Positions 33,220-40,776 of a stretch of 64,000 nucleotides of DNA are shown piece after piece. The notes beneath the pieces were generated by a model that was given only the letters and a program-made list of their open reading frames with translations, had not been told where the DNA came from and did not search any database. The position numbers were made by a program, and so were the translations under genes. The DNA is from Candidatus Thorarchaeota archaeon (GTDB taxonomy: Archaea > Asgardarchaeota > Thorarchaeia > Thorarchaeales > Thorarchaeaceae). Location: NCBI GenBank assembly GCA_003345545.1, contig PRDH01000017.1, positions 1 to 64,000 of the forward strand, written 5' to 3'. Each line of letters begins with the position of its first letter. The first letter of the stretch is position 1.

Positions 33220-33456
33220 TTAGTAATTACCATATTCGCCCAAGACTTGGACCTTGATGATGCACTCGAGATTGACGAACTCGTCCGGTTCCTTGCTTTC
33301 AGCGTGTTTGATGGCGACTATTTCCTTTCCGACGAATGCTATACGTCCCTCTGCCACTATCATCATGCCTGGTCCATAGAATCGAAGGCGCTCTCCGGTC
33401 TTTGATGCGTTTTGCAAGATGCTCCTGAGAGTATAGTCCTTCTGTATGTCAGACAT
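33220..33456 (-). CDS. Small beta-rich protein, possibly Sm/Lsm-like
   Basis: The protein is 78 aa (ATG 33456; an ATG at 33462 adds MH). A TATA-like CTTATTTCC near 33480 gives a near-leaderless transcript. After an N-terminal helix (DYTLRSILQNASKTG), short strands follow: ERLRFYGPG, MIVAEGRIAFVGKEIVAIKHAE and EFVNLECIIKVQVLGEY. The order helix then five strands, with G-x-I-x-x-V and a final hydrophobic strand, resembles the Sm/Lsm small barrel. Sequence identity to known Sm motifs is too low to be sure. Neighbours give no clue. Confidence 0.5.
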   Translation of the reverse strand: MSDIQKDYTLRSILQNASKTGERLRFYGPGMMIVAEGRIAFVGKEIVAIKHAESKEPDEFVNLECIIKVQVLGEYGNY

Positions 33457-33635
33457 GTGCATACCTGTTGCAGTTGATGGAAATAAGTCTTAGCAAAAAG
33501 TGGTGCTGGCAAGAATGAGGGAGTATGAATGGATATAGCGGGCGTTGTCGACACACTCGGTTGTTCTTTGCGCATGTATACATCGCCCTCAACGTTCAGC
33601 AAGGATATGCTCTCTGCTTTACAGTTGACCAATCA

Positions 33636-34520
33636 TCAGCGCTTCATCGTATACAGAACAATGATGAGAATCAGTCCTATTACCGAGACTGCTACAATGC
33701 CAATAGGCATATAATTCGGATAGTCGTTGGGGAATCCTGAGCTCGGTGTCGATGGTGTTGGTCTTGGCCATGGAGTATGTTCCGAACTCTGAAGGGTAAT
33801 TGAAACCGCGTCGCTTTCAAACTCGCTAATCTGGAAATCCCAAGTTGCAGTTATGACTATGTCGTCTGTACAAATCGTTAGATGCGATTCAGGATAGAAC
33901 TGCCTGCCCAAGAATGGAACGTACTCGATGATGTTGACCGTGATCTTCTGATGTGTATCGCCAAAGAAGGTTCGAGCGCTTCCGACGATGTAATCCAAAT
34001 AGCAGTAGTTAGCATGCTCATATATCTCTCCCCAAGCAGTGACCCCTACTAGTATGGTTGTATTGGCCTGTATTGTAGTCCCGAACACGGCATAACACGA
34101 ACTAGTATACCAATCTTGATGATATTCGGATGTACTATTGTCTAGATCCCATCCCAATTCTTCCCAGTCTAGGACTGTGTAGTTGGCAAGAGTCCCATTG
34201 AGGCTGATTAGCATATCAGACCAAATCGAGTGAAATCTCTCTTCAGGGAATACAAACGCAAGGGTGGAATTCTGCGTGACATTGGTCCGAATAGTGAATA
34301 GACATGTAATGTTCACAAAGCACCCAAATTCATTTCTCGTGATGTTTATCTCAACATTGGCTTCAGGCATCATGAGAAAAGTGCCATTGTGAAACGTTCC
34401 GTTCGCACGTACATCCGTCCAGCTTGCCACATCGGCCACACACGTATTCGGATTTTCAAGAAGAGCGCATGTAACGAACAAGAGACTGATGATAATCAAG
34501 ACACCCTTTTCTTGCCTCAT
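33636..34520 (-). CDS. Secreted protein with C-terminal membrane anchor
   Basis: The protein is 294 aa from ATG 34520, which has GAGAGGT 2-4 bases upstream; the longer frame to 34625 is not protein-like. A signal peptide (GVLIIISLLFVTCALL) is followed by a beta-rich ectodomain with many potential N-glycosylation sequons (for example NGTFHNGT, NITRNE, NVTQNST, NGTLANYT), a Pro/Ser/Thr-rich stalk (WPRPTPSTPSSGFP) and a final helix IGIVAVSVIGLILIIVLY with MKR. The family is unknown. A decayed paralogue of its C-terminus sits at 31266-31478. It is probably a glycosylated surface protein. Confidence 0.65.
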   Translation of the reverse strand: MRQEKGVLIIISLLFVTCALLENPNTCVADVASWTDVRANGTFHNGTFLMMPEANVEINITRNEFGCFVNITCLFTIRTNVTQNSTLAFVFPEERFHSIWSDMLISLNGTLANYTVLDWEELGWDLDNSTSEYHQDWYTSSCYAVFGTTIQANTTILVGVTAWGEIYEHANYCYLDYIVGSARTFFGDTHQKITVNIIEYVPFLGRQFYPESHLTICTDDIVITATWDFQISEFESDAVSITLQSSEHTPWPRPTPSTPSSGFPNDYPNYMPIGIVAVSVIGLILIIVLYTMKR

Positions 34521-34675
34521 TGACCTCTCGCCTCTCCTCCTACATGAGTGATGCGCCCCTCGGTTCTTCGTCTTTCTGCTCCAATGCATCCCACATACAG
34601 CTTCTTGGATTTCCGAGTTGTACATACCTATTCTTCTCCGTGAATATAAGCATTGGTTTCAAATGAGTCTTGAGA

Positions 34676-34711
34676 AAAAGAAGTAGAGAGTAGGACCCTC
34701 TAGAGTCCTAC
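34676..34711 (-). terminator. Hairpin terminator of the alpha-oxoamine synthase gene
   Basis: GTAGGAC (34690-34696) and GTCCTAC (34705-34711) form a 7-bp stem with an 8-base loop. On the minus strand it follows the stop of the 34723-35910 gene by 12 bases and leads into a T-rich stretch (CTTCTTTTTCTC). Confidence 0.6.
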
Positions 34712-34722
34712 GTCATTGTTTA

Positions 34723-35910
34723 CTAAATGATAGTGAGTTTCTTGCCGACCTTCTCATAGGCTGCCAGAGCAGTATCCAGCTGTGCCTTGGTCAGACCAGA
34801 GTTCATCATGTTCCTGATCCGTGCCTTATCACGGGCAACCATCGGGAAGACGATTGGCAAGGCAAGAATCCCCTGCTTGAAGAGACCGTCACTGAGGGCT
34901 ACCGCCTTTGCGCTCTCACTGCACATTGCTGGAACGATAGGTGTCTGACTGCGACCTGTATCAAAGCCCATCTGTTGGAGGCCCTTTACGAAGTACTCTC
35001 TATTCTTCCAGAGGGTCTTCACATGCCTCTCTTCAGTTTCAAGGACATCAATAGCAGCAATACAAGCAGCTGCAGTCGCAGGTGGGTGCGATGCGCTGAG
35101 AAGCCATGATCGGCTCTTGTTCAAAGCATAATTCACCATGTCGCGACTACCTGAGACGTGGCCTCCCATGACTCCAAACGCCTTGGAGAAGGTGCCCATC
35201 TCAAAATGAACATCATTGTGTGTCAGGTTGAAGTGAGACACAATACCCCTTCCGCCCTTGCCGAGAACCGCTTCGCCATGTGCATCGTCCACGTATATCA
35301 TTGCACCGTAGGGCTTTGCAGCCTTTACGATTCCATCGAGGGGAGCTATGTCTCCGTCCATCGAGAAGACTCCGTCGGTGATGATGAGCACCTTCTTTGG
35401 ATTCTTCTTCTCTACCTCGACGAGAACTCTCTCAAGGTCTGCTACATCAGTGTGCTTGTAGACATAGCGATCAGCCTTGGTGAGTCGAACTCCATCGATA
35501 ATAGAGCCATGATTAAGCTCATCAGATATGATTGCGTCACCTTGGTCGACAAGCTGCGGGATGAGACCTTCGTTTGTTGTAAAGCCTGCGCTATATGTGA
35601 GAGAGGCTTCAGCACCCTTGAACTTTGCGAGGCGTCTCTCCAGCTCCAAGTGCAAGTCCATGGTTCCAGCGATGGCACGTACAGAGCCTGAGCCTACACC
35701 ATGTGTCCTGATAGCAGCCACTGCTGCCCTCTTCAGCTTTGGGTGATTGCTGAGGTTCAGGTAGTTGTTGGAGCAAAGCATGATGACCTCTTTGCCATCC
35801 ATCTTTGCTGTCGGGGCGCTTGGTCCCTGCAGTTCTCTGATTCTCCAGTTCAAATTCTGCTCGACGAGTTTGTCGTATTCCTCACGCATCCAGCCGGTTG
35901 GGTCTCTCAT
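34723..35910 (-). CDS. kbl: Alpha-oxoamine synthase (2-amino-3-ketobutyrate CoA ligase type)
   Basis: This 395-aa PLP enzyme has the full family pattern: CSNNYLNLSNHPKL near 46, YSAGFTTNEGLIPQL, DELNHGSIIDG, YVDDAHGEAVLGKGGRG near 200, and the PLP-lysine motif GTFSKAFG near 241. It condenses an acyl-CoA with an amino acid. Length and the HFEMGTFSKAFG/SGSRDM context favour glycine C-acetyltransferase (KBL) in threonine catabolism over 8-amino-7-oxononanoate synthase, because no biotin genes are nearby; the choice is not certain. Start ATG 35910 with GGTGAG upstream. A terminator follows. Confidence 0.88.
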   Translation of the reverse strand: MRDPTGWMREEYDKLVEQNLNWRIRELQGPSAPTAKMDGKEVIMLCSNNYLNLSNHPKLKRAAVAAIRTHGVGSGSVRAIAGTMDLHLELERRLAKFKGAEASLTYSAGFTTNEGLIPQLVDQGDAIISDELNHGSIIDGVRLTKADRYVYKHTDVADLERVLVEVEKKNPKKVLIITDGVFSMDGDIAPLDGIVKAAKPYGAMIYVDDAHGEAVLGKGGRGIVSHFNLTHNDVHFEMGTFSKAFGVMGGHVSGSRDMVNYALNKSRSWLLSASHPPATAAACIAAIDVLETEERHVKTLWKNREYFVKGLQQMGFDTGRSQTPIVPAMCSESAKAVALSDGLFKQGILALPIVFPMVARDKARIRNMMNSGLTKAQLDTALAAYEKVGKKLTII

Positions 35911-36039
35911 CTATCTCACCATACTTCCGAAAAACGGTCGTTGTGCGCCAGTATTGCAGGCGCATGTAGATGACGGCGCGAATTATTCCCTATATATGGG
36001 CTTCGCTGGTGACCTTTGTGCTGGATTGAATGACACTCG

Positions 36040-36666
36040 CTATCCCTTGAGTATCTCAGTTTCCGCAAACGATGACAGTCCTGCGCTCTTGGGATTTAAG
36101 CTGAACAGTGCTTTAGCATATTGAATTGCGTAAGGAAGAACATCTGCCGCTTCAAGCAAATGCTTTCGATCCACAGGCTGGGGATGCCATACTGAAATTG
36201 GAGCCCACACATCCTCCTTTAAGGTGTCCTTCAGTTCTGATTCTTGCTCAGGACTAAGGCTCATGTTTTTGCTGAAGAACTCGAAATCGACTGTCTTCTT
36301 CAGTTTGACAAAGAGAACCATGGGGAGCCTCTTCTTTGAACCAGTGACTTCAGTAACGTAAGAGCGACACGCTAGGAGCTCTCCCTTGAAAGGTGCTTCA
36401 CTGCCTGCGTCTCTCAGTTTTGCATCCACTATCTTTCCCTGCCTTATCTCTCCCAGTAATTCACTCGATTTGGACTCCTTGCTCCAGTTCTTGTAGTCGT
36501 TCTGGGATATCCAAGACTCCCTCCACTGCCTTATCTGTTGCATCTCAAACGGTATGCAGGACTCTAGGAGTACCTCTTCTCTCGCCTTCCCAAGCGGTTC
36601 CACGAACAGTCTGAATCTCATGCGCTCACTGGCCCTGTGAATTGGAATCCATTGGTGCTTTCTCAT
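36040..36666 (-). CDS. Conserved-looking protein of unknown function
   Basis: This 208-aa soluble protein has mixed alpha/beta composition and no recognised motif. Notable segments are RFRLFVEPLGKAREEVLLE, IRQWRESWISQND and LLEAADVLPYAIQYAKALF. Two basic stretches and the lack of membrane segments suggest a cytosolic protein. The start is ATG 36666. It is on the same strand as the alkyltransferase-like gene, 119 bases downstream of it. No function is proposed. Confidence 0.55.
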   Translation of the reverse strand: MRKHQWIPIHRASERMRFRLFVEPLGKAREEVLLESCIPFEMQQIRQWRESWISQNDYKNWSKESKSSELLGEIRQGKIVDAKLRDAGSEAPFKGELLACRSYVTEVTGSKKRLPMVLFVKLKKTVDFEFFSKNMSLSPEQESELKDTLKEDVWAPISVWHPQPVDRKHLLEAADVLPYAIQYAKALFSLNPKSAGLSSFAETEILKG

Positions 36667-36785
36667 GACAGAAGATAAGTATTGCTGGATAAACGTCGCG
36701 TTCCTGCGCGTGCGCTCATGGATGCGCTATCCTGCGACATCGAAGGTCATGCATAAGTGGACTGGTATGATTTCAGAGGAATTGC

Positions 36786-37274
36786 CTACAATTCGATCAA
36801 GCACTTCTCGAAGTCTTGGACAGAGTATTTCTTTCCCCTCCTGAGTATCCTATGCCCCTCGCTCTCAAGTAGAGCTTTATGAGCTTCAAGGCCTCCAGGA
36901 AATTTCTCATTCAAGAAGCCGTCAGCCTTCAGGGTACGCCAGTATGGTATGTCGAGATCTCTTCCTTCCCTTTTGGCCTCTTCCGTAGCATTTGCCGCAA
37001 TCGTGATAAAAATGCCAGCGGTCAATGAACAGCATCCCTCGACACTGAAATCGCGTGCAATCTTCATACAGATCTCTCTAATGGTTACTAGTTTTCCTCT
37101 CGGGACTGACTTCATCAATTGAACGACGTGGCTTGGATTGACCAAGACAACATCGTCACCTTCTTCAACGTTCATCTTTTGAAGAGCGTTGTAGCATGGA
37201 AAGTTCTTGTCCAATCTCAGTACTTTTGGATATCCCTCTTTGTCAACCATCTTTTCCTGCCATGTCTTCTTCAT
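36786..37274 (-). CDS. Alkyltransferase-like (ATL/MGMT-fold) protein lacking the acceptor cysteine
   Basis: This 162-aa protein has a 50-residue N-terminal extension, then an MGMT-type DNA-binding domain: SVPRGKLVTIREICMKIARDF (helix-turn-helix entry), DIPYWRTLKADGFLNEKFPGG and HKALLESEGHRI. The active-site PCHR of O6-methylguanine methyltransferases is PYWR (110-113), so the alkyl acceptor cysteine is missing and a Trp follows, as in ATL proteins. ATL proteins bind O6-alkylguanine and flag it for nucleotide excision repair. A TATA-like CGCTTAAAAAC near 37321 and an upstream inverted repeat form the promoter region. Confidence 0.75.
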   Translation of the reverse strand: MKKTWQEKMVDKEGYPKVLRLDKNFPCYNALQKMNVEEGDDVVLVNPSHVVQLMKSVPRGKLVTIREICMKIARDFSVEGCCSLTAGIFITIAANATEEAKREGRDLDIPYWRTLKADGFLNEKFPGGLEAHKALLESEGHRILRRGKKYSVQDFEKCLIEL

Positions 37275-37350
37275 AGTTGTTGCTTCCTCACGATCGACCT
37301 AGGGCAACTAGCAGGCCGGGCGCTTAAAAACAGCAATCGTGAGTTCATCC

Positions 37351-37366
37351 GGGAACGAAGGTTCCC
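37351..37366. promoter_or_regulatory. Inverted repeat upstream of the ATL promoter
   Basis: GGGAAC-GAAG-GTTCCC is a perfect 6-4-6 inverted repeat located about 20 bases upstream of the TATA box (minus strand) of the alkyltransferase-like gene. Position suits an activator site. The rest of the 37275-37568 intergenic region holds a TATA-like CTTTATTAATC near 37445 and a short repeat GGACT-CTGA-AGTCC (37532-37545) upstream of the plus-strand GNAT gene. Confidence 0.35.
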
Positions 37367-37568
37367 ACAGTTGCCAGTGTAGAGTGTGATTTGTGCCCCA
37401 TTAGTTGTTTGACCGAACTGGGCAACGACAAGGGAGGAATGAATCTTTATTAATCTCACAACCGAACCGAAATGAATAGTGATTCATGGTTTCCTACCCT
37501 CAAAGGGGCATCAAACCGACTTAGTGAAAAGGGACTCTGAAGTCCGATAACTAGCTTCTGGGATTACC

Positions 37569-38264
37569 ATGGTCGAAAAAGCACGCATTCGTCAGGCTAG
37601 CATGAGTGATGTAGCAGAAATCATACACGTAGAAAACGAAACATGGCCACTGGGGGAAGCCGCGACCGAGGAGATGTTTCGATCCAGGATAGAGGTCTTC
37701 CCTCAGGGTGTCTTTGTTGCTGAATATCAGGGACGACTAGTTGGAGTGGTTGCATTTCAGCGCATGCACTACAACTTGGATACTCCTATCTCTACATGGA
37801 GGGAGGCTACAGATAATGGCATGACAAGAGCTTCCCACAACCCTGAGGGAGAAACAATATTCGGAATCGACCTTAGCGCTACACCCCTTGCCCCTCCAAA
37901 AACAGGTACAAGACTGTTGGCCGAAGTAGGAAGATATGCCATCTACCACAACTTGAAACGTGGAATACTCGGCGGCAGGATTCCGAACTACCGACAGTAT
38001 TCGAACAGGATGACGCCAGAGGAGTACCTGGAGGCAAGGTATGCCAGAGGAGAACCTCTTGATCCGGAAGTACGTTTCTACAAGCGTGCGGGTCTCAAGA
38101 TAGGGAGAGTGATTCCAGGATACTTCGATGACCCTGATAGTCTGAGTTATGGAGTGCTTCTGATATGGGAGAATCCCTTCTATGTTAAGAATCGTGTCTT
38201 AGTTGCACTTGTGAAACCTTTCGCGATTCTGGGATTCCACATCTACTTGAGAATCAAGATGTAG
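37569..38264 (+). CDS. GNAT-family acetyltransferase
   Basis: This 231-aa protein has the GNAT layout: an N-terminal IRQASMSDVAEIIHVENETWP, strands GVFVAEYQGRLVGVVAFQRM, and a C-terminal RFYKRAGLKIGRVIPGYF that matches motif B. The acetyl-CoA loop region (APPKTGTRLLAEVGRYAIYHN) is a variant of the usual RxxGxG, with G-T-G-T-R-L. A 60-residue insertion after strand 3 (TPEEYLEARYARGEPLDPEV) is typical of a subgroup of archaeal and bacterial GNATs. A C-terminal hydrophobic tail (LVALVKPFAILGFHIYL) is unusual and may contact the membrane. The substrate is unknown. Confidence 0.75.
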   Translation: MVEKARIRQASMSDVAEIIHVENETWPLGEAATEEMFRSRIEVFPQGVFVAEYQGRLVGVVAFQRMHYNLDTPISTWREATDNGMTRASHNPEGETIFGIDLSATPLAPPKTGTRLLAEVGRYAIYHNLKRGILGGRIPNYRQYSNRMTPEEYLEARYARGEPLDPEVRFYKRAGLKIGRVIPGYFDDPDSLSYGVLLIWENPFYVKNRVLVALVKPFAILGFHIYLRIKM

Positions 38265-38276
38265 CCCGGCAAGCCT

Positions 38277-39128
38277 CTACTGATGTTTGATGAATGTTCC
38301 GTTCCGATATTCGCGAAAAGCCTGTTCTAGCTCCTCCTGAGTGTTCATGACAATCGGACCGTACCACGCTATTGGCTCACCTATGGGCTTGCCAGATATC
38401 AGTAGGAACCGTAGCTGGCAGTCTTCTGAAGAAACAACGATTTCATCGCCGTCCCCGAAGATTACAAGATGGTCTGATTGAATGATCCTCTCCGTGTCTT
38501 CACTGAAATGGCCCTTGCCTTCAAAGATGTAAACAAACACTGTGTGACCACGCTTTGTGGGATGTCTGAACTCAGTATTTGGCGGCAGTGTAACATCCAA
38601 GTATTCTGGTTGAGTGACAATCTCATGAACTGGACCCACTGTTCCTTCTAGCTCGCCGCAGATGATTTTGACTGAAGCTCCCTTCTTGGTTGTGACCTCT
38701 GGAATATCTGCTTCTTTGATTTCTCTGTAGCGAGGTTTCATCATCTTATGACGACTGGGCAGGTTTGCCCAGAGCTGGAATCCTCTCATAGCTCCGTCCA
38801 CACCTTTAGGCATCTCTTGATGGATAATCCCGCTTCCTGCTGTCATCCACTGACAGTCCCCAGACTCAATTGTCCCGCCATTGCCCATACTGTCCTCATG
38901 ATTTACTTTTCCCTCCAGCATGTATGTAATTGTTTCAATACCTCTGTGCGGGTGCCACGGGAAACCAGCTATGTAGTCATTCGGATTATCTGAACCAAAA
39001 AAATCAAGCAGGAGAAAGGGATCTGTGAGTTGGGTTTCTCGGTTGCTGAAAACTCGTTGCAGTCGAACTCCTGCTCCGTCGGTTGTTGTTCTGCTCTGCA
39101 AGATTGTCTTCACTTGTCGAACTTTCAT
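38277..39128 (-). CDS. Pirin family cupin protein
   Basis: This 283-aa protein contains the pirin signature DPFLLLDFFGS followed by FPWHPHRGIETITYMLEG (His58/His60 region) and SGIIHQEMP, which supply the metal-binding His/Glu set of the N-terminal cupin. The C-terminal cupin is degenerate, as usual (GHTVFVYIFEGKGHF). Pirins can be quercetin 2,3-dioxygenases or redox-sensing cofactors; here the function is unknown. It converges with the GNAT gene (12 bases apart). Confidence 0.92.
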   Translation of the reverse strand: MKVRQVKTILQSRTTTDGAGVRLQRVFSNRETQLTDPFLLLDFFGSDNPNDYIAGFPWHPHRGIETITYMLEGKVNHEDSMGNGGTIESGDCQWMTAGSGIIHQEMPKGVDGAMRGFQLWANLPSRHKMMKPRYREIKEADIPEVTTKKGASVKIICGELEGTVGPVHEIVTQPEYLDVTLPPNTEFRHPTKRGHTVFVYIFEGKGHFSEDTERIIQSDHLVIFGDGDEIVVSSEDCQLRFLLISGKPIGEPIAWYGPIVMNTQEELEQAFREYRNGTFIKHQ

Positions 39129-39350
39129 ACTCTTTCGAATCTCCGAGTAGGGTCAGAATCTGTAATGAGCTGCGACGCCTGTTTTAAGGCTTCCAACACC
39201 GGCAAAAATAAGATGGCCACACAGCATCGGTTTTAGTATGGCGTGAATCTTGATTCTTATATTCATTCGCGAGCATTATGCCTCAGGTTGTTCTCGACCT
39301 CAAGTGGGTCATCCTGGAAGTATCTTAAGAAGCCCGCTATCTCTCTCACT

Positions 39351-39380
39351 GAGGTCCGGGGTCGCCGATTTCCGGACCTC
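39351..39380. other. Stem-loop in the 39129-39495 intergenic region
   Basis: GAGGTCCGG (39351-39359) and CCGGACCTC (39372-39380) form a perfect 9-bp stem with a 12-base loop. The 366-base region between divergent genes holds no convincing coding sequence. A TATA-like TTCTTATATTC near 39254-39264 could start a plus-strand transcript near 39285 that would include this hairpin, so it may be a leader structure of the GNAT mRNA or a small RNA. Confidence 0.35.
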
Positions 39381-39495
39381 TGTGAATTCAACAATGTCTC
39401 AAATGGCTTTTCCAGACTCTGCCATCTACCAATCGTAATGCATAACAAGCCCCTTTGACTGTGCAATTCTCCCTCAAAGGCTTGGTGTGAAGAGC

Positions 39496-40065
39496 ATGTA
39501 CTATGGCGACTTGGTCTGTCTAAGAGCTGTGGAAGCATCAGATGTAGACAACCTAATAGAGTATTACAATCTGCTTGAGCTACGCAGATTCCTTGGTGTG
39601 CCACTTCCTGTGTCGAGAAACTATCTGGAGCAGTGGCTAGCCAAACGTGGCGACTCTGACCCCTGGGCAGACGGTCTGCTGGAGCTGTCAATAACTGACA
39701 AACAGACCCGAGAGTCCATTGGTCTGATTCATCTTGAGCATATTATCAAACCCCATAATAGAGCAGAGTTCGGTATCTCTATTCACAATCCAGACCACTT
39801 GTCTCATGGGTATGGTACTGATGCCATACGAGTGATTCTCTGGGTTGCCTTCAATATACTGGGTCTTCATAGTATCTACTTGGATACAATGGCTGACAAT
39901 GAGAGAGCAATCCATGTCTACGAGAAGGTTGGCTTCAAACGTGTTGGCATCCTCCGTGAGAGCGAATTCCTAGACGGTGACTTCAAGGAGTTGCTGTATA
40001 TGGACATCCTCCGTGATGACTTCGCCAGAGCGAATCCGGGATTCAGTGTCAGAACCAGACCTTGA
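39496..40065 (+). CDS. RimJ/RimL-type GNAT acetyltransferase
   Basis: The protein is 189 aa from ATG 39496 (GGTG 8 bases upstream; GTG 39487 adds three residues). It has the RimJ/RimL pattern: DLVCLRAVEASDVDNLIEYYN, SIGLIHLEHI, AEFGISIHNPDHLSHGYGTDAIRVIL with the acetyl-CoA loop, HSIYLDTMADNERAIHVYEKVGFKRVGILRE, and ELLYMDILRDDF. Family members acetylate protein N-termini or small molecules such as polyamines. The exact substrate is unknown. Confidence 0.88.
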   Translation: MYYGDLVCLRAVEASDVDNLIEYYNLLELRRFLGVPLPVSRNYLEQWLAKRGDSDPWADGLLELSITDKQTRESIGLIHLEHIIKPHNRAEFGISIHNPDHLSHGYGTDAIRVILWVAFNILGLHSIYLDTMADNERAIHVYEKVGFKRVGILRESEFLDGDFKELLYMDILRDDFARANPGFSVRTRP

Positions 40066-40129
40066 CCGGGCACTGTAGGACTTGAGCACACGCAGAACTG
40101 CGTCAGCTACATGCTGTTCTCTACTTCAT

Positions 40130-40573
40130 TCATATGACCCTTTCATGTGGGCTACGCGGCGATTTCTCTCCCAGGCCCGAAACATGAATGTCTTTCCATT
40201 TTCCCTGCATTTTCAGGTATTCTGCTTTCTCAGCTGCATCATGCAGTTCTTCTACTATTGCGAAACATTCGCCATTTGATTTCCATATAGGATAGATGTA
40301 TTCGTAAAGCATTCGACCCTTGAAGTTGACCCACCCCTCATAGTGGTCCATGACTCTGTTTCTGAGGTCTGAGATCATCTTAGCAACAGGAACCTCAGAC
40401 ACCTTGCCATGGCATCGCATTATGGAAGACCCAATCCTACTCTCTGGTTCCTGCTGAAGCATTTCTCCAGCAAGTCTGTTGAAGAGGATTATGCGGTTGT
40501 CATTGTCAACGACGACAACTCCAATACTCAAATTACTTGTCACATTCTTCAAGACATCGAGTGAATCTTTCAC
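40130..40573 (-). CDS. Single PAS-domain sensor protein
   Basis: This 147-aa protein has a PAS fold at residues about 5-115: LSIGVVVVDNDNRIILFNRLAGEML, then RCHGKVSEVPVAKMISDLRNR, EGWVNFKGRMLYEYIYPIW and FAIVEELHDAAEKAEYLK. It resembles the PAS domain of DUF438-type proteins, some of which bind haem. No output domain is attached, so it must act through a partner. The GTG start at 40573 with a TATA-like GTTATCTAA near 40606 suggests a leaderless mRNA. Confidence 0.75.
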   Translation of the reverse strand: MKDSLDVLKNVTSNLSIGVVVVDNDNRIILFNRLAGEMLQQEPESRIGSSIMRCHGKVSEVPVAKMISDLRNRVMDHYEGWVNFKGRMLYEYIYPIWKSNGECFAIVEELHDAAEKAEYLKMQGKWKDIHVSGLGEKSPRSPHERVI

Positions 40574-40692
40574 AGCGCTATCGCCTATAGCTTGGCTGTA
40601 GTGCCATTAGATAACATTACTGGTGCATCAGCATGGCGCTTCGGTAAATTCAAATGACTAGCCGCATACCTCAAGGGCAGTTAGGAGGTTCA

Positions 40693-40776
40693 ATGCGATC
40701 AGCGCGCCACCCAATTCATCTGTCGAATTTGATAAGAACATGTATCTTGATATCCTCCGAGAGGACCCACCCCTAA
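40693..40776 (+). CDS. Out-of-frame short ORF at the ribosome-binding site of the AAA+ gene
   Basis: GGAGG at 40684-40688 precedes an ATG at 40693 by four bases. This is the only strong ribosome-binding site upstream of the ATPase, but it opens a 27-codon frame (MRSARHPIHLSNLI...) that ends at 40774-40776, inside the ATPase frame. In the ATPase frame, the bases 5' of its ATG also encode plausible protein (AISAPPNSSVEFDKN) without a start. Either this is a regulatory upstream ORF, or one base has been gained or lost and the true ATPase start is 40693. Confidence 0.4.
   Translation: MRSARHPIHLSNLIRTCILISSERTHP

Noticed and set aside
39243..39691. Short frames on both strands in the 39129-39495 region
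   Set aside because: No known motif, no ribosome-binding site; the minus-strand frame runs antisense into the RimJ/RimL-like gene.
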